The notes beneath the pieces are model-generated. The model did not search any database and was not told the DNA's origin. It worked only from the letters and a program-made list of their open reading frames with translations. A stretch of DNA of 64,000 nucleotides from Desulfuromonas sp. AOP6. GTDB lineage: Bacteria; Desulfobacterota; Desulfuromonadia; Desulfuromonadales; SZUA-540. The translations under genes were made by a program, and so were the position numbers. The stretch spans positions 186,001-250,000 of the forward strand of contig NZ_AP022810.1 of assembly GCF_009731355.2 (NCBI RefSeq), in the 5' to 3' direction. Below are positions 18,658 to 26,854 of the stretch, piece by piece. Within the stretch, counting starts at the first letter, position 1, and each line of letters begins with the position of its first letter.

Positions 18658-19827
18658 TCATCTGATTTTGTAATCAAACTCCTCGACCTGGGTTTTGCCC
18701 AGATAGAGTTTCAGCTTTTGCTCTTTGACATCGATAGTAGCCACCACGTATTCAAGCTTCAGTTCCGGTGGAACTGGAAAAAGTTCACCGAGGATGTTGA
18801 GATTGAGATCGCTGCGAATCAGACGAACCAAGTGGTATCGGCCGGTCTCTGGTTTTTCTAGTCGCTGCAGGGGCGTGTCGTCTGGATTTGGGAACCTCAG
18901 GACCGTCTTGGTCGCAGAAAGTGCCTTGATAGGCGTCTTCCCGCCGAGCTTGCTGTAGCGGTAGGAGCTGTTGTGCCGCTGTTCAAAAGCCATTGTCCCG
19001 GCAGCCAGTTCATCGGTTGAGGTCATAATCACCTTGCTGAGAAACTTCTGTTGGTAATGATCATTGAACTGCTCGATATTCCCGTTGCGCCACGGCTCAG
19101 CCATGGGGACAAACCAGGGTTCAACATCATTCTGCAGGCAAAGACGGACAAACTGGCTTAATGCTCGCGGATACCTCGGACTGCCGAGAAAAGACAGGGC
19201 GTTATCAACCTGGAGGTTGTCGGGTATACCCAACCGCGACCAGATGGCCAAGGTTCCGCCCAGAACGTCTTGTCCTGACTTGGATAACGAGGAGTGCAGC
19301 CCACAGCGTGCCGTTGCTGTATCAATTACGTTGAGCCCATAGAAACGGATCGGGCCGCTCAAATAGCACGGGCCGACCATATCCATCTGATGAGTCTGGT
19401 TTGGCAGCAATGACGGAAGTTTGGGATAAGGCGTTCCTTTCGGCTCATACTTGCCGGTTCTACGTTGAGTCAGATCATTGCGTTTGAGAACCCGATTGAT
19501 CGTGCGCAGCGACGGCAACGGCGATATGCCGAGGTCTTCCAATTCCCATAGAATGGCCTGTGCACCACAGAACAAATCCTGATTATAGAGATTCAAACGC
19601 ACCAGCTTGACGATTTCCTCAATCTCGACCGGTGTGCGATGTGGCGTTGATAGTGGCTTGCGGGAACGATCTTGAAACCACAAAGGATCGCCTTCACTGT
19701 GTCGCTTAACCCATTTGTAAAGCCAAAACTTTGATTTGCCGAGGGATGCACAAATTGCTTCAGGGCTTTCCCCAGCCTTGAATCGCTGAACTGCGAGGAC
19801 TCGGCATTTCTTGATTTCATCGTCCAT
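18658..19827 (-). mobile_element. DDE (rve-type) transposase gene
   Basis: The 389-residue protein has an N-terminal helix-turn-helix region (about 1-60; GESPEAICASLGKSKFWLYKW) and an rve/integrase-core catalytic domain. Plausible catalytic residues are Asp in HQMDMVGPCY, Asp in LQVDNALSF and Glu in NGNIEQFNDHY. It resembles IS481/IS3-like families but I cannot name the element. The ATG at 19827 has no obvious ribosome binding site and stands about 8 bases from a long palindrome, which could fold in the mRNA leader. The gene looks intact. Confidence 0.82.
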
Positions 19828-19834
19828 GGAGACG

Positions 19835-19889
19835 CAAAACGGGGACAGGCTGCTTTTCCCTGAAAAAAAACCAGCCTGTCCCCGTTTTG
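19835..19889. repeat. Long palindrome, copy 2 (left side of transposase gene)
   Basis: This copy shares the CAAAACGGGGACAGGCTG arm (19835-19852) and its complement ending at 19889 with the repeat at 18457-18510. It differs only around the loop and in one base of the arm. Both copies are preceded by ACG. Together they bracket the transposase gene. Confidence 0.85.
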
Positions 19890-19966
19890 TGTCTGCCGCA
19901 GGGGACTACCCCTTGGTTGTCCAATCGTGCTACTATTTGGCTTTACCCAAGAAAAGAGAGGTCTTT

Positions 19967-20689
19967 ATGTCCAATACTCTTGCCCTTGAAGCCGATCTGC
20001 ATGTGCACACGGTGGCTTCGGGCCATGCCTTCAGTACGATTGGTGAGATTACCCTGGTTGCGGCCGCCAAGGGGCTCAAGGCCGTGGGGATGACGGATCA
20101 TGGGCCGGCCTTGCCGGGAGGACCGCATCCCTATCACTTTGCCGCCATGCGCTTTATCCCTGAGTACCTCAACGGCGTGCGGGTATTGCGGGGTGTCGAG
20201 GCCAATATCCTCGGCAAGAACAAGCTTGACCTTCCCGACCCACTGCTCGACCGCCTCGACCTGGTGCTGGCCGGTTTTCACGAGGGTTGCGGTTTCGACA
20301 ACAAGGGGGTCAAGGCCAATACCCGCGCTATCCTCGCCCTCATGGAGAATCCGCGCGTCAACCTCATCTGCCATCCTGGCAACCCCAATTTTCCCCTCGA
20401 CTATGCCGAGGTCGTGCGTCAGGCCGCCGACACCCGCACGGCTCTGGAGATCAACAACGCCTCCTTTTATATCAGCCGTCGCGGCAGCGCCGGCAACTGC
20501 CGCACCCTGGCTCGCCTCTGCGCCGAATACGAAGCCCCCATTGCCGTGGGCAGCGATGCCCATATCGCCCAGGGGGTCGGCGAATTCTCTGAAGCGCTGC
20601 AGGCTCTGCAGGAAGAGGGGGTGCGTCTGGGGCAGATCGTCAACCGCACCCTCGCCTCGACTTTGTCCTTTCTCGGGCTTGACGCTTAA
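19967..20689 (+). CDS. PHP-domain phosphoesterase (YcdX family)
   Basis: The 240-residue protein has the PHP metal-binding motifs: DLHVHTVASGHAFSTIGE near the N-terminus, MTDHGPALPG, LAGFHEG, ICHPGNP and a C-terminal GSDAHIAQGVG. These match the YcdX/PHP phosphatase group with a trinuclear metal site. The substrate is unknown. The ATG at 19967 follows AAGAGAGG. The longer frame reading through the transposon repeat is rejected. It is probably a single-gene unit. Confidence 0.85.
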   Translation: MSNTLALEADLHVHTVASGHAFSTIGEITLVAAAKGLKAVGMTDHGPALPGGPHPYHFAAMRFIPEYLNGVRVLRGVEANILGKNKLDLPDPLLDRLDLVLAGFHEGCGFDNKGVKANTRAILALMENPRVNLICHPGNPNFPLDYAEVVRQAADTRTALEINNASFYISRRGSAGNCRTLARLCAEYEAPIAVGSDAHIAQGVGEFSEALQALQEEGVRLGQIVNRTLASTLSFLGLDA

Positions 20690-20730
20690 AATCTCCCTTC
20701 TCATCCTCCCCCCGGTTCCCCGATTTCTAT

Positions 20731-20761
20731 AAAAAAACCCGGCTGCTGGCGCAGCCGGGTA
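20731..20761 (-). terminator. Rho-independent terminator of the electron-conduit operon
   Basis: On the minus strand a GC-rich hairpin (CCCGGCTGC / GCAGCCGGG) is followed by seven T residues. It lies 33 bases after the end of the porin gene and may also serve the converging phosphoesterase gene. Confidence 0.85.
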
Positions 20762-20794
20762 CAATTTCATTGCAACATGGTGTGTGGAGGCAGA

Positions 20795-23206
20795 TTAAAA
20801 CTTGTAACCTAAGGCAAGATAGCCACGGAAGACGTCGCCATCCTCGTTTCCATACACGTACATCTGATCGCTTTCGAAGATCTCATAAGTCACCGAAGCG
20901 GTGGTATAGAGGCGATCGGTGAAGGCGTAGGTGCCGCCCAGGGTGAATTCATACTGGGTGTATTCCAGGTCGGAATAGCTGGTGATGAGGTTGTTCAGCT
21001 CCCAGGTGTCGTAGTTGACGGAAGCGTAAGCGCCTGGAGTTTCAATGCCGGTGTCGGCCAGAACCAGGTCGGGATTATATTCAGGCGATAAAGTTGCTCT
21101 TTCGCTGAAACGCCAGTCCCAGCTGTCCTTGGCGAGATTGAAAATGGCGCTGGCATTCATGCGCAGCTTTTCCGTGGCCTGATAGTCCATGTTGAGCGCG
21201 AGGGTATTGACTTTCGAATCGTACTCGGAGGTGTTGCAGATCGAGCCAAACTGGCCCGACGAGACGTCGTTCGCTCAGCCATGGTACCAGCCGACACACA
21301 TCTTGTTCTCGGTTTCCTGTTTGTTGAAGGTGTAGGCCAAAGTCAGGTTCATCTTGCCATTGGGGGCGTACCAGAGGCTGACACCGGGAACATAGGTGGT
21401 CTGTTCGTAGCTCACCCGGTCATTTTCCTGATAGCGAACACGGGCGAAGGCGTTGGCGGCCAGGTTGTGGCGGGCGGCCCAGGTGACATTGACCTTGGCT
21501 TCGTGTACATCCTCAGGCAGGCTGGTGGACTCCAGCTGGCGGTTGGGGTAGACGGCATTCCAGTACCAGGTTGCAGGGGCAGTAAACCCGGTTGGGGTAG
21601 GCGTAAAAGTGGTTACGCCGGTAAAGTCAGCCGTATTGTAGTACCAGAGGCCCGAACCCAAGGGGTCCTCTATCCCATCGCCTTGGGCGATGCCGACGTG
21701 GGCACCGGCGAAGGGCTCATCGATATTCTGATACTCATAGCTGGCGCGGCCGGAGAAGGCCTTGTTGAAGCGGGTTTTGACCGCCGCCTTCACCGTATGG
21801 GTCGTGGTTTCGCCGAGTTCTTCCTCATCGCGCTCGACTTCCTCATACTCATAGCCGAGGCGCAGGGTCGTGGCTTTGCTCAGTCGGTAGACCGCGTCAA
21901 CACCGAATTCGGCGACGTCGCGGGCTTCGGCGGAATGCCAGGCGTCCGTGGTGTCAAAAGGCAGGACGTTGGCATCGGGCACCAGGCCGCCGTCAGCCTG
22001 TTTCTCTCTGCCGGGGTAATAGATTTCGTTAGCCTTGACGTCGATCTGATAGAGCTGACCACGCAGGGACAGACGGAGGTTCTTGCCAAACTTAGTGGAC
22101 AGCTTGGCCCCGAAAGACTCGTATTCGCTTTCCAATTTGCTGCTGCCGAGCAGGTCGTACTCCGTCTCGGTCTCCGCCTTGGAGCTTTCGATATCCGACT
22201 TCACGTAGCTGGAGCTGATGACGGTGTCGCCGCTCAGATCCACGCGGGCCTTCAAGGCGTGGCTGTCCTTTTGCGAGTCAGGCGTGCGGGCAAAGGCATA
22301 GTCGCCATCAGCATAAAGCAGATTATACGCGGTTCCGTTTTGTGGAAGCTCATAGTATTTGGTCGGCGCCGCGCTGTCTTCCGCGAAGTTGCGGGTCAGA
22401 TACTCGTAATCGACGGTGAGCAGGCCGAATTTGCCGGTAGCGCCCAGGGTGTATTCTTCGGTGCGCTCGTCGATGTTTTTGCCGACGGCGGTGACGTGGC
22501 AGGAGTCGCACTTGGTGGTGGCGATGGCCTGCTCCAGCCCTTCCCGCGTCTCCATGCGCATACCTGCATGGAAGGTGATGTTGGGCAGCATGGGCAGGGT
22601 CAGGCTGGCGTCGCTTTTAATCTCACGACGGGTCACGATGTAATCGTTGCTGACTTCCTGCTCGTAGGCTTCTTTGGGATTGTAATCTGCGGGAAGGGTG
22701 CCGCCGCCGACGCCACCTCCTGGGAAGATGGTAATATCGTAACCTGTCTCAGCCAGCTCCGCCATGATCTTGTCCGTGGTGACACTGGGTTGGGAGCCTC
22801 CCACGTCGTCACGGGCGGTGGCGCCCATCTGATCCAGGGTTTCATGATCCTTCCAGTGTTCAAAAGCCTCGTAGGAGCCGTCGACCCGCAGCATGCGTTT
22901 AAAGTCGATTTCGTAACCATGGGTCTGGTCGCGATGCCCCTTGGTCTCGCTGTCGATCAGAAAGCGCAGGTTGTCGCTCAGGTACTCCAGTTCGAGTTTC
23001 GGGGCGACATTGACCCCGTCATCCGAACGGTATCCGGTGTATTCTTGGGCACGTGCAGGGTTGTCCTTGACATCGACCACTGTGGCGCCGATCTCCACGC
23101 TGCCGCTGAAATGGTCGGAAGATTCTTCCGCCACCGCCAGCGTGGAGGTCGCCATCAGCGTCAGGGCGGACAACAATGCAAGCAGCCAGGTACGGCTTTG
23201 CTTCAT
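20795..23206 (-). pseudogene. MtrB/PioB-type outer-membrane porin interrupted by an in-frame UGA
   Basis: Signal peptide (about 1-26, ending LAVAEES), then a long series of alternating beta strands typical of the 24- to 28-stranded MtrB/PioB porins that sheath a decahaem cytochrome across the outer membrane. Codon 644 is TGA (21275-21277). The same frame continues without another stop for 159 codons to a proper barrel end (LALGYKF, terminal Phe). Read through, the product is 803 residues. A CDSCH motif (residues 233-237, codons at 22496-22510) could attach haem or form a thiol pair. The decahaem gene lies immediately upstream, 23 bases away. Nonsense mutation, sequencing error (TGG to TGA) or selenocysteine remain open. 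Confidence 0.8.
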
Positions 23207-23229
23207 GGGTTTGCCTCCTTAAACGTCTG

Positions 23230-24225
23230 TTAACGGGTCAGGCCGCCACCGCTGAGCGGTTGGGACGGATAATCACTGCCGTGGATCACTTTGTGGCAGG
23301 TAGTGCACTTGGTGCCGAAGGATGTCTGGAACCCCTCGTCGCCATGGACATTGACGATGTTGGCTTCCGGTGTCGGCAGCGTAGCGTCAAGCGGATTGGC
23401 ATCGTAGTTGGATTCCCTCACCATGTGGAAGTGGCCTTCATGGCACTGCATGCACAGGAAAGGCTCGTTCTGCACCAGCAGGTTATTCGCCACGCTGCCG
23501 TGGGGGTTGTGGCAGATGGTGCAGTCGTCCTCAACGGGGGCATGACCAAAGACGAAGGGGCCCTGATAACGGGTGTGGCAGTTAAGGCACAGGTCGTTGG
23601 TGCGCTCATCGGTATTGAGTTCGCCGTGGGCATTGTGACAGCTGGAGCAGTTCATCTTGCCCTCATCGAGCGGGTGATGAGAGGGGAATTTGGACTGGGC
23701 CATTTGCTCCTGGTGACAGCTGTAGCACAGCTCGGGATCGGCCTTCTTCAGGTAGGCCTTCAGGGGCTTGTCCTGGGTGTGCATGGTGTGACAGTCGGCG
23801 CAGCCGACATCGGCCAGGGCGTGCTGGCTGTGGGTCCAGTCCATGAGCTTGCCGCTGCTGTGGCAGAGGGCGCAAAGGGCGGCGGATTCGTCAGCCGTCA
23901 GCTTGGCGGGGTTGAGAATCTTCTCGGTATCGCCGCCGCCGTCGACATGCAGGCTACCGGCGCCGTGGCAGGACTCGCAGCCGTTCTGTCCACCCATGAG
24001 TTCGAAATCGGCCAGACGACCGTGTACATTGCCGGCCATCGAGGCGGCCTTGTCGTCATGGCAGCCGGCGCAGGTTTCCTGGCCGACATAGGTAGCGCCA
24101 TCGATCTTCGGCAGGGTCAGGATCTTTTCCCTTATGGTTCCGGTGGCGCAGGCCCCCAGGATGAGCATAAGGGGAAGAAGCCGAACCAGCCATTTGGCTT
24201 TGGTTTGAAGCAACTTCCTTGACAT
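23230..24225 (-). CDS. Decahaem c-type cytochrome lipoprotein (MtrA/DmsE family)
   Basis: Ten CxxCH haem-binding motifs are visible: CAGCH, CESCH, CALCH, CADCH, CYSCH, CSSCH, CLNCH, CTICH, CMQCH, CTTCH. The 331-residue protein begins with a lipoprotein signal peptide (MLILGAC), so it is probably lipid-anchored, unlike soluble MtrA. The ATG at 24225 follows AAAGGAGAA. The longer frame from 24387 lacks sense. The family wires electrons through an MtrB-type porin across the outer membrane, and the porin gene is next in the operon. No outer-surface cytochrome (MtrC/OmcB type) is present here. Confidence 0.92.
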   Translation of the reverse strand: MSRKLLQTKAKWLVRLLPLMLILGACATGTIREKILTLPKIDGATYVGQETCAGCHDDKAASMAGNVHGRLADFELMGGQNGCESCHGAGSLHVDGGGDTEKILNPAKLTADESAALCALCHSSGKLMDWTHSQHALADVGCADCHTMHTQDKPLKAYLKKADPELCYSCHQEQMAQSKFPSHHPLDEGKMNCSSCHNAHGELNTDERTNDLCLNCHTRYQGPFVFGHAPVEDDCTICHNPHGSVANNLLVQNEPFLCMQCHEGHFHMVRESNYDANPLDATLPTPEANIVNVHGDEGFQTSFGTKCTTCHKVIHGSDYPSQPLSGGGLTR

Positions 24226-24591
24226 GTGTTCTCCTTTCGTAACTTCTCCATTCGCTGTGGTGCTTGTGAATGCTCCGATTGGCATGAGATCAGAGTTTGA
24301 TGGTGGGCTATCTCCCTCCTTTCTATGATGTGTTGGCGATGAAAGGGTGTTTCGCGCAGCGCCTGCCGGGCAGGGGGGCAGACGCAATAACCCCGTGATT
24401 TACCGTGGAACCGACTTGTAAGATACGTGCCGGCGGTGTTATGGTAAAGCCAATGTTTCTAATGCCGGTATAAGAGAAAATTCTATTTTAAATCGATATA
24501 TCAGGTATTTAGAATGTTTAGATTCCGAATATTCAGACGTATGAATTCCAGCATAAGTAACCGGTAAATCGCTGTCCGAAAGGGCTGGACA
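24226..24591. promoter_or_regulatory. Divergent control region between the cytochrome operon and the LysR gene
   Basis: About 366 bases without a gene. The 24470-24570 part is AT-rich and holds several small inverted repeats, for example GAATGTTTAGATTC near 24512-24525, with an ATTCCGAATATTC stretch beside it. LysR-type regulators usually bind such sites next to their own gene and control the divergent operon, so this is a candidate operator. No specific promoter could be fixed. Confidence 0.45.
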
Positions 24592-25527
24592 ATGGAAACA
24601 CGCTATCTGAAAACCCTGCTGAAGGCTTGTGAAACGGGGAGTTTTTCGCGGGCGGCGGAAGAGCTGCACATCACTCAGTCGGCGGCGTCGCAGCGGGTCA
24701 AGTTTCTGGAGGAATCCTATGGCCAGCAGCTGCTGAACCGCAGTGGGCCGGTGCTGGTACCAACGGAGGCGGGAGCGCTGGTGCTGGCGGCGGCCCGGGA
24801 AATTCTGGCGCGGGAGAACACCCTCATGGAGGAACTCAAGCGTCTCAAGGTAGGCAAAAGGCTGTCCATCTGCTGCACACCGACCTTTGGCATGGCCCAC
24901 CTGCCGGGAGTGCTCAACGATTTCGTCATGCAGAATGCCGACGTGGCCGACCTCAAGTTCATCTTCAAGCAGCCGGCCGAAGCCATCAAGGGGGTGCAGG
25001 ACAAGGAGTACGACCTGGCGGTGATCGAGCATTGCGACGCTCCCCTGCTCAAGAGCTTCGCCTGCCATGCCCTGCCCGATGACGAACTGGTTTTCATCAG
25101 CGCGCCTACCCTGAAGCTGCCATCGTCTGAGCTGGAGATCGGCCAGCTGCTGGAGCTGCGACTTTATGCCCGCCGGGACGGCTGCAGTTCGAAAAACCTG
25201 CTGAACCGCAACCTGGCGGCGGTGGGAAAGGGGATCGACGACTTCCGCACGGTGGTTATCTCCGATGATCTGCGTCTTTCCATCGAGTCGGTACTGGCTG
25301 GCGGCGGCGTGTCCTTCGTCTCCCGCAGCCTGGTACAGCACCATCTCGACCAGGGGCGCCTGTGTGCCCACTATGTGAAGGGATTTCAGCATCTGCGTGA
25401 GCGCACCCTGTTTTACGATGCCGGTCGCCGGGATGATCCCCTGCTGGCAAACTTCGCCGCCTGCGTCTTTAATCTTTTCACCGCCGGAAAAGATGCTGTC
25501 TTTGTCCCGATTGAGGTGTTGGCCTGA
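24592..25527 (+). CDS. LysR-family transcriptional regulator
   Basis: The 311-residue protein has the N-terminal winged helix (METRYLKTLLKACETGSFSRAAEELHITQSAASQRVKFLE) and a LysR substrate-binding C-terminal domain. It is divergent from the decahaem cytochrome/porin operon, which is the likely target. The effector is unknown. The stop codon is 4 bases before the start of the next gene, so the two may be cotranscribed. Confidence 0.9.
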   Translation: METRYLKTLLKACETGSFSRAAEELHITQSAASQRVKFLEESYGQQLLNRSGPVLVPTEAGALVLAAAREILARENTLMEELKRLKVGKRLSICCTPTFGMAHLPGVLNDFVMQNADVADLKFIFKQPAEAIKGVQDKEYDLAVIEHCDAPLLKSFACHALPDDELVFISAPTLKLPSSELEIGQLLELRLYARRDGCSSKNLLNRNLAAVGKGIDDFRTVVISDDLRLSIESVLAGGGVSFVSRSLVQHHLDQGRLCAHYVKGFQHLRERTLFYDAGRRDDPLLANFAACVFNLFTAGKDAVFVPIEVLA

Positions 25528-25531
25528 CGGT

Positions 25532-26197
25532 ATGGACACCACCTTGCGTCTCACCCAGATTTTTCAGCGGCTCTCCCACCATTACGGTCCCCTGCACTGG
25601 TGGCCGGCGGAGACACCCTTCGAGGTGGCCGTCGGTGCCATCCTGACGCAGAACACTACCTGGACGCAGGTGGAGAGAGCCATCGACAATCTGCGACAGG
25701 CCGATGTGCTCTCACCAGCGGCCCTGCGACGGGTGGCGACGACGGACCTTGAGCTGATGGTGCGTCCCGCCGGATTTTTCCGGCAGAAAGCGCACCGCCT
25801 TAAACTGCTGGCGGAGCATCTGTGTACCTTTCATGATGGCCGCCTGGAGGTTCTGCTGGCCGGACCGACGGAGCCGGTGCGCCGCGAATTGCTCTCCCTC
25901 AAGGGAGTGGGGCCGGAAACGGCCGATTCGATTCTGCTCTATGCCGGCGGCCACCCCGTCTTCGTGGTGGATGCCTATACCCATCGCCTTTGCAGCCGCC
26001 TGGGGCTCACCGCCGGCCGCATGGATTACCAGGCCCTGCAGGCTCTCTTCATGGATCATCTCCCGGCCGATGCCGCGCAATTCAACGCCTATCACGGCCT
26101 CATCGTGCAGGTGTGCAAGGACGTCTGCCGCAAACGTAGCCCCCGCTGTCCGGCCTGTCCTCTCGCCATTGATTGTCCCAGCGCCGGTTCCTTCTAG
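25532..26197 (+). CDS. Endonuclease III-related DNA glycosylase
   Basis: The 221-residue protein has the helix-hairpin-helix (LLSLKGVGPETADSILLYA) with the catalytic Asp in FVVDAYTHR. Its C-terminal 4Fe-4S cluster motif is C-x6-C-x2-C-x5-C (CRKRSPRCPACPLAIDC). The usual endonuclease III catalytic Lys appears absent. The segment before the Asp reads PETADSI, so it may be a monofunctional glycosylase of the Nth-like (MIG/HP0602) branch. Damage specificity is unknown. The start is the ATG at 25532, just after the lysR stop. Confidence 0.85.
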   Translation: MDTTLRLTQIFQRLSHHYGPLHWWPAETPFEVAVGAILTQNTTWTQVERAIDNLRQADVLSPAALRRVATTDLELMVRPAGFFRQKAHRLKLLAEHLCTFHDGRLEVLLAGPTEPVRRELLSLKGVGPETADSILLYAGGHPVFVVDAYTHRLCSRLGLTAGRMDYQALQALFMDHLPADAAQFNAYHGLIVQVCKDVCRKRSPRCPACPLAIDCPSAGSF

Positions 26198-26492
26198 GTT
26201 GTTCTCGCTTCCTCAGTCTGAGTTCTGTCCTGTTTGTGCCAGAATCGTCCCATGTATGTGTGCATTTCTGTCTCACCTGAGATCGATTGGGTCATTTTTA
26301 CCCGCCTTGCCACTTTACCGCCACGGGCCTGCCAGATGCCTTTTGCGTTCTTAAGTGCCTTGAATTAAACGTTAATTTAAAAAATTAAAGAGAAATGGCA
26401 TGGCTGGCAACCTCTTTGCATTTCGTATACGACGTTGGTTGAAGCAGTTTGGTCAAGAATACTGAAACGCGAGTGCACAAGGAGTGTCAATT

Positions 26493-26675
26493 ATGGGCAA
26501 GGCTGTAGAAAATCCGAAGAAAAACATTGTCTCCTGCCGGGTGAATGACAGTGAGATGCAGACTCTGCAGGTGATCGCCGAAAAGTCGGGCGTAAGCATT
26601 TCCATGCTGCTACGGCAGAGCCTCGATCTGTTGCAGCAAAATCCCCAACTTGGCGGGCATCGGGCCGGGGTTTGA
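26493..26675 (+). CDS. Small putative ribbon-helix-helix-type protein
   Basis: The 60-residue protein (MGKAVENPKK...) has a beta-strand-like segment (NIVSCRVNDSEMQTLQVI) followed by two predicted helices (AEKSGVSISMLLRQSLDLLQ). This is the layout of ribbon-helix-helix DNA-binding proteins. The ATG at 26493 is preferred over the upstream GTG because it stands about 8 bases from AAGGAG. No toxin or partner gene is adjacent. The assignment is tentative. Confidence 0.5.
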   Translation: MGKAVENPKKNIVSCRVNDSEMQTLQVIAEKSGVSISMLLRQSLDLLQQNPQLGGHRAGV

Positions 26676-26710
26676 ACGTGCCCCGGTTTCACGGTGCCGA
26701 CTTGGGACAG

Positions 26711-26737
26711 GGTAAGGGGCTTTGGCCCCTTTCCCCC
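26711..26737 (+). terminator. Possible terminator after the small RHH-like gene
   Basis: The stretch AAGGGGCTTTGGCCCCTTT forms a short GC-rich hairpin but is followed by C residues rather than a clear T tract. Confidence 0.35.
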
Positions 26738-26854
26738 CGTTTCCCCGACCGTTCAAAGCCGCAATAATCCCGGTTTTCCCTTGACTTATCTGGCCGTTTT
26801 GCTAAGTTACCTGCTTCTATTTTTATCCCCAAGGCCAGTTCGGGAGGACCCCCC

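Noticed and set aside
19811-19966. Extended N-terminus of the PHP phosphoesterase
   Set aside because: The extension is translated from the transposon-associated palindrome; the ATG at 19967 has its own ribosome binding site and starts just before the metal motif.
20795-21274. Frameshift in the porin gene
   Set aside because: The two parts are in the same reading frame; the interruption is a single in-frame TGA codon, not a shift.
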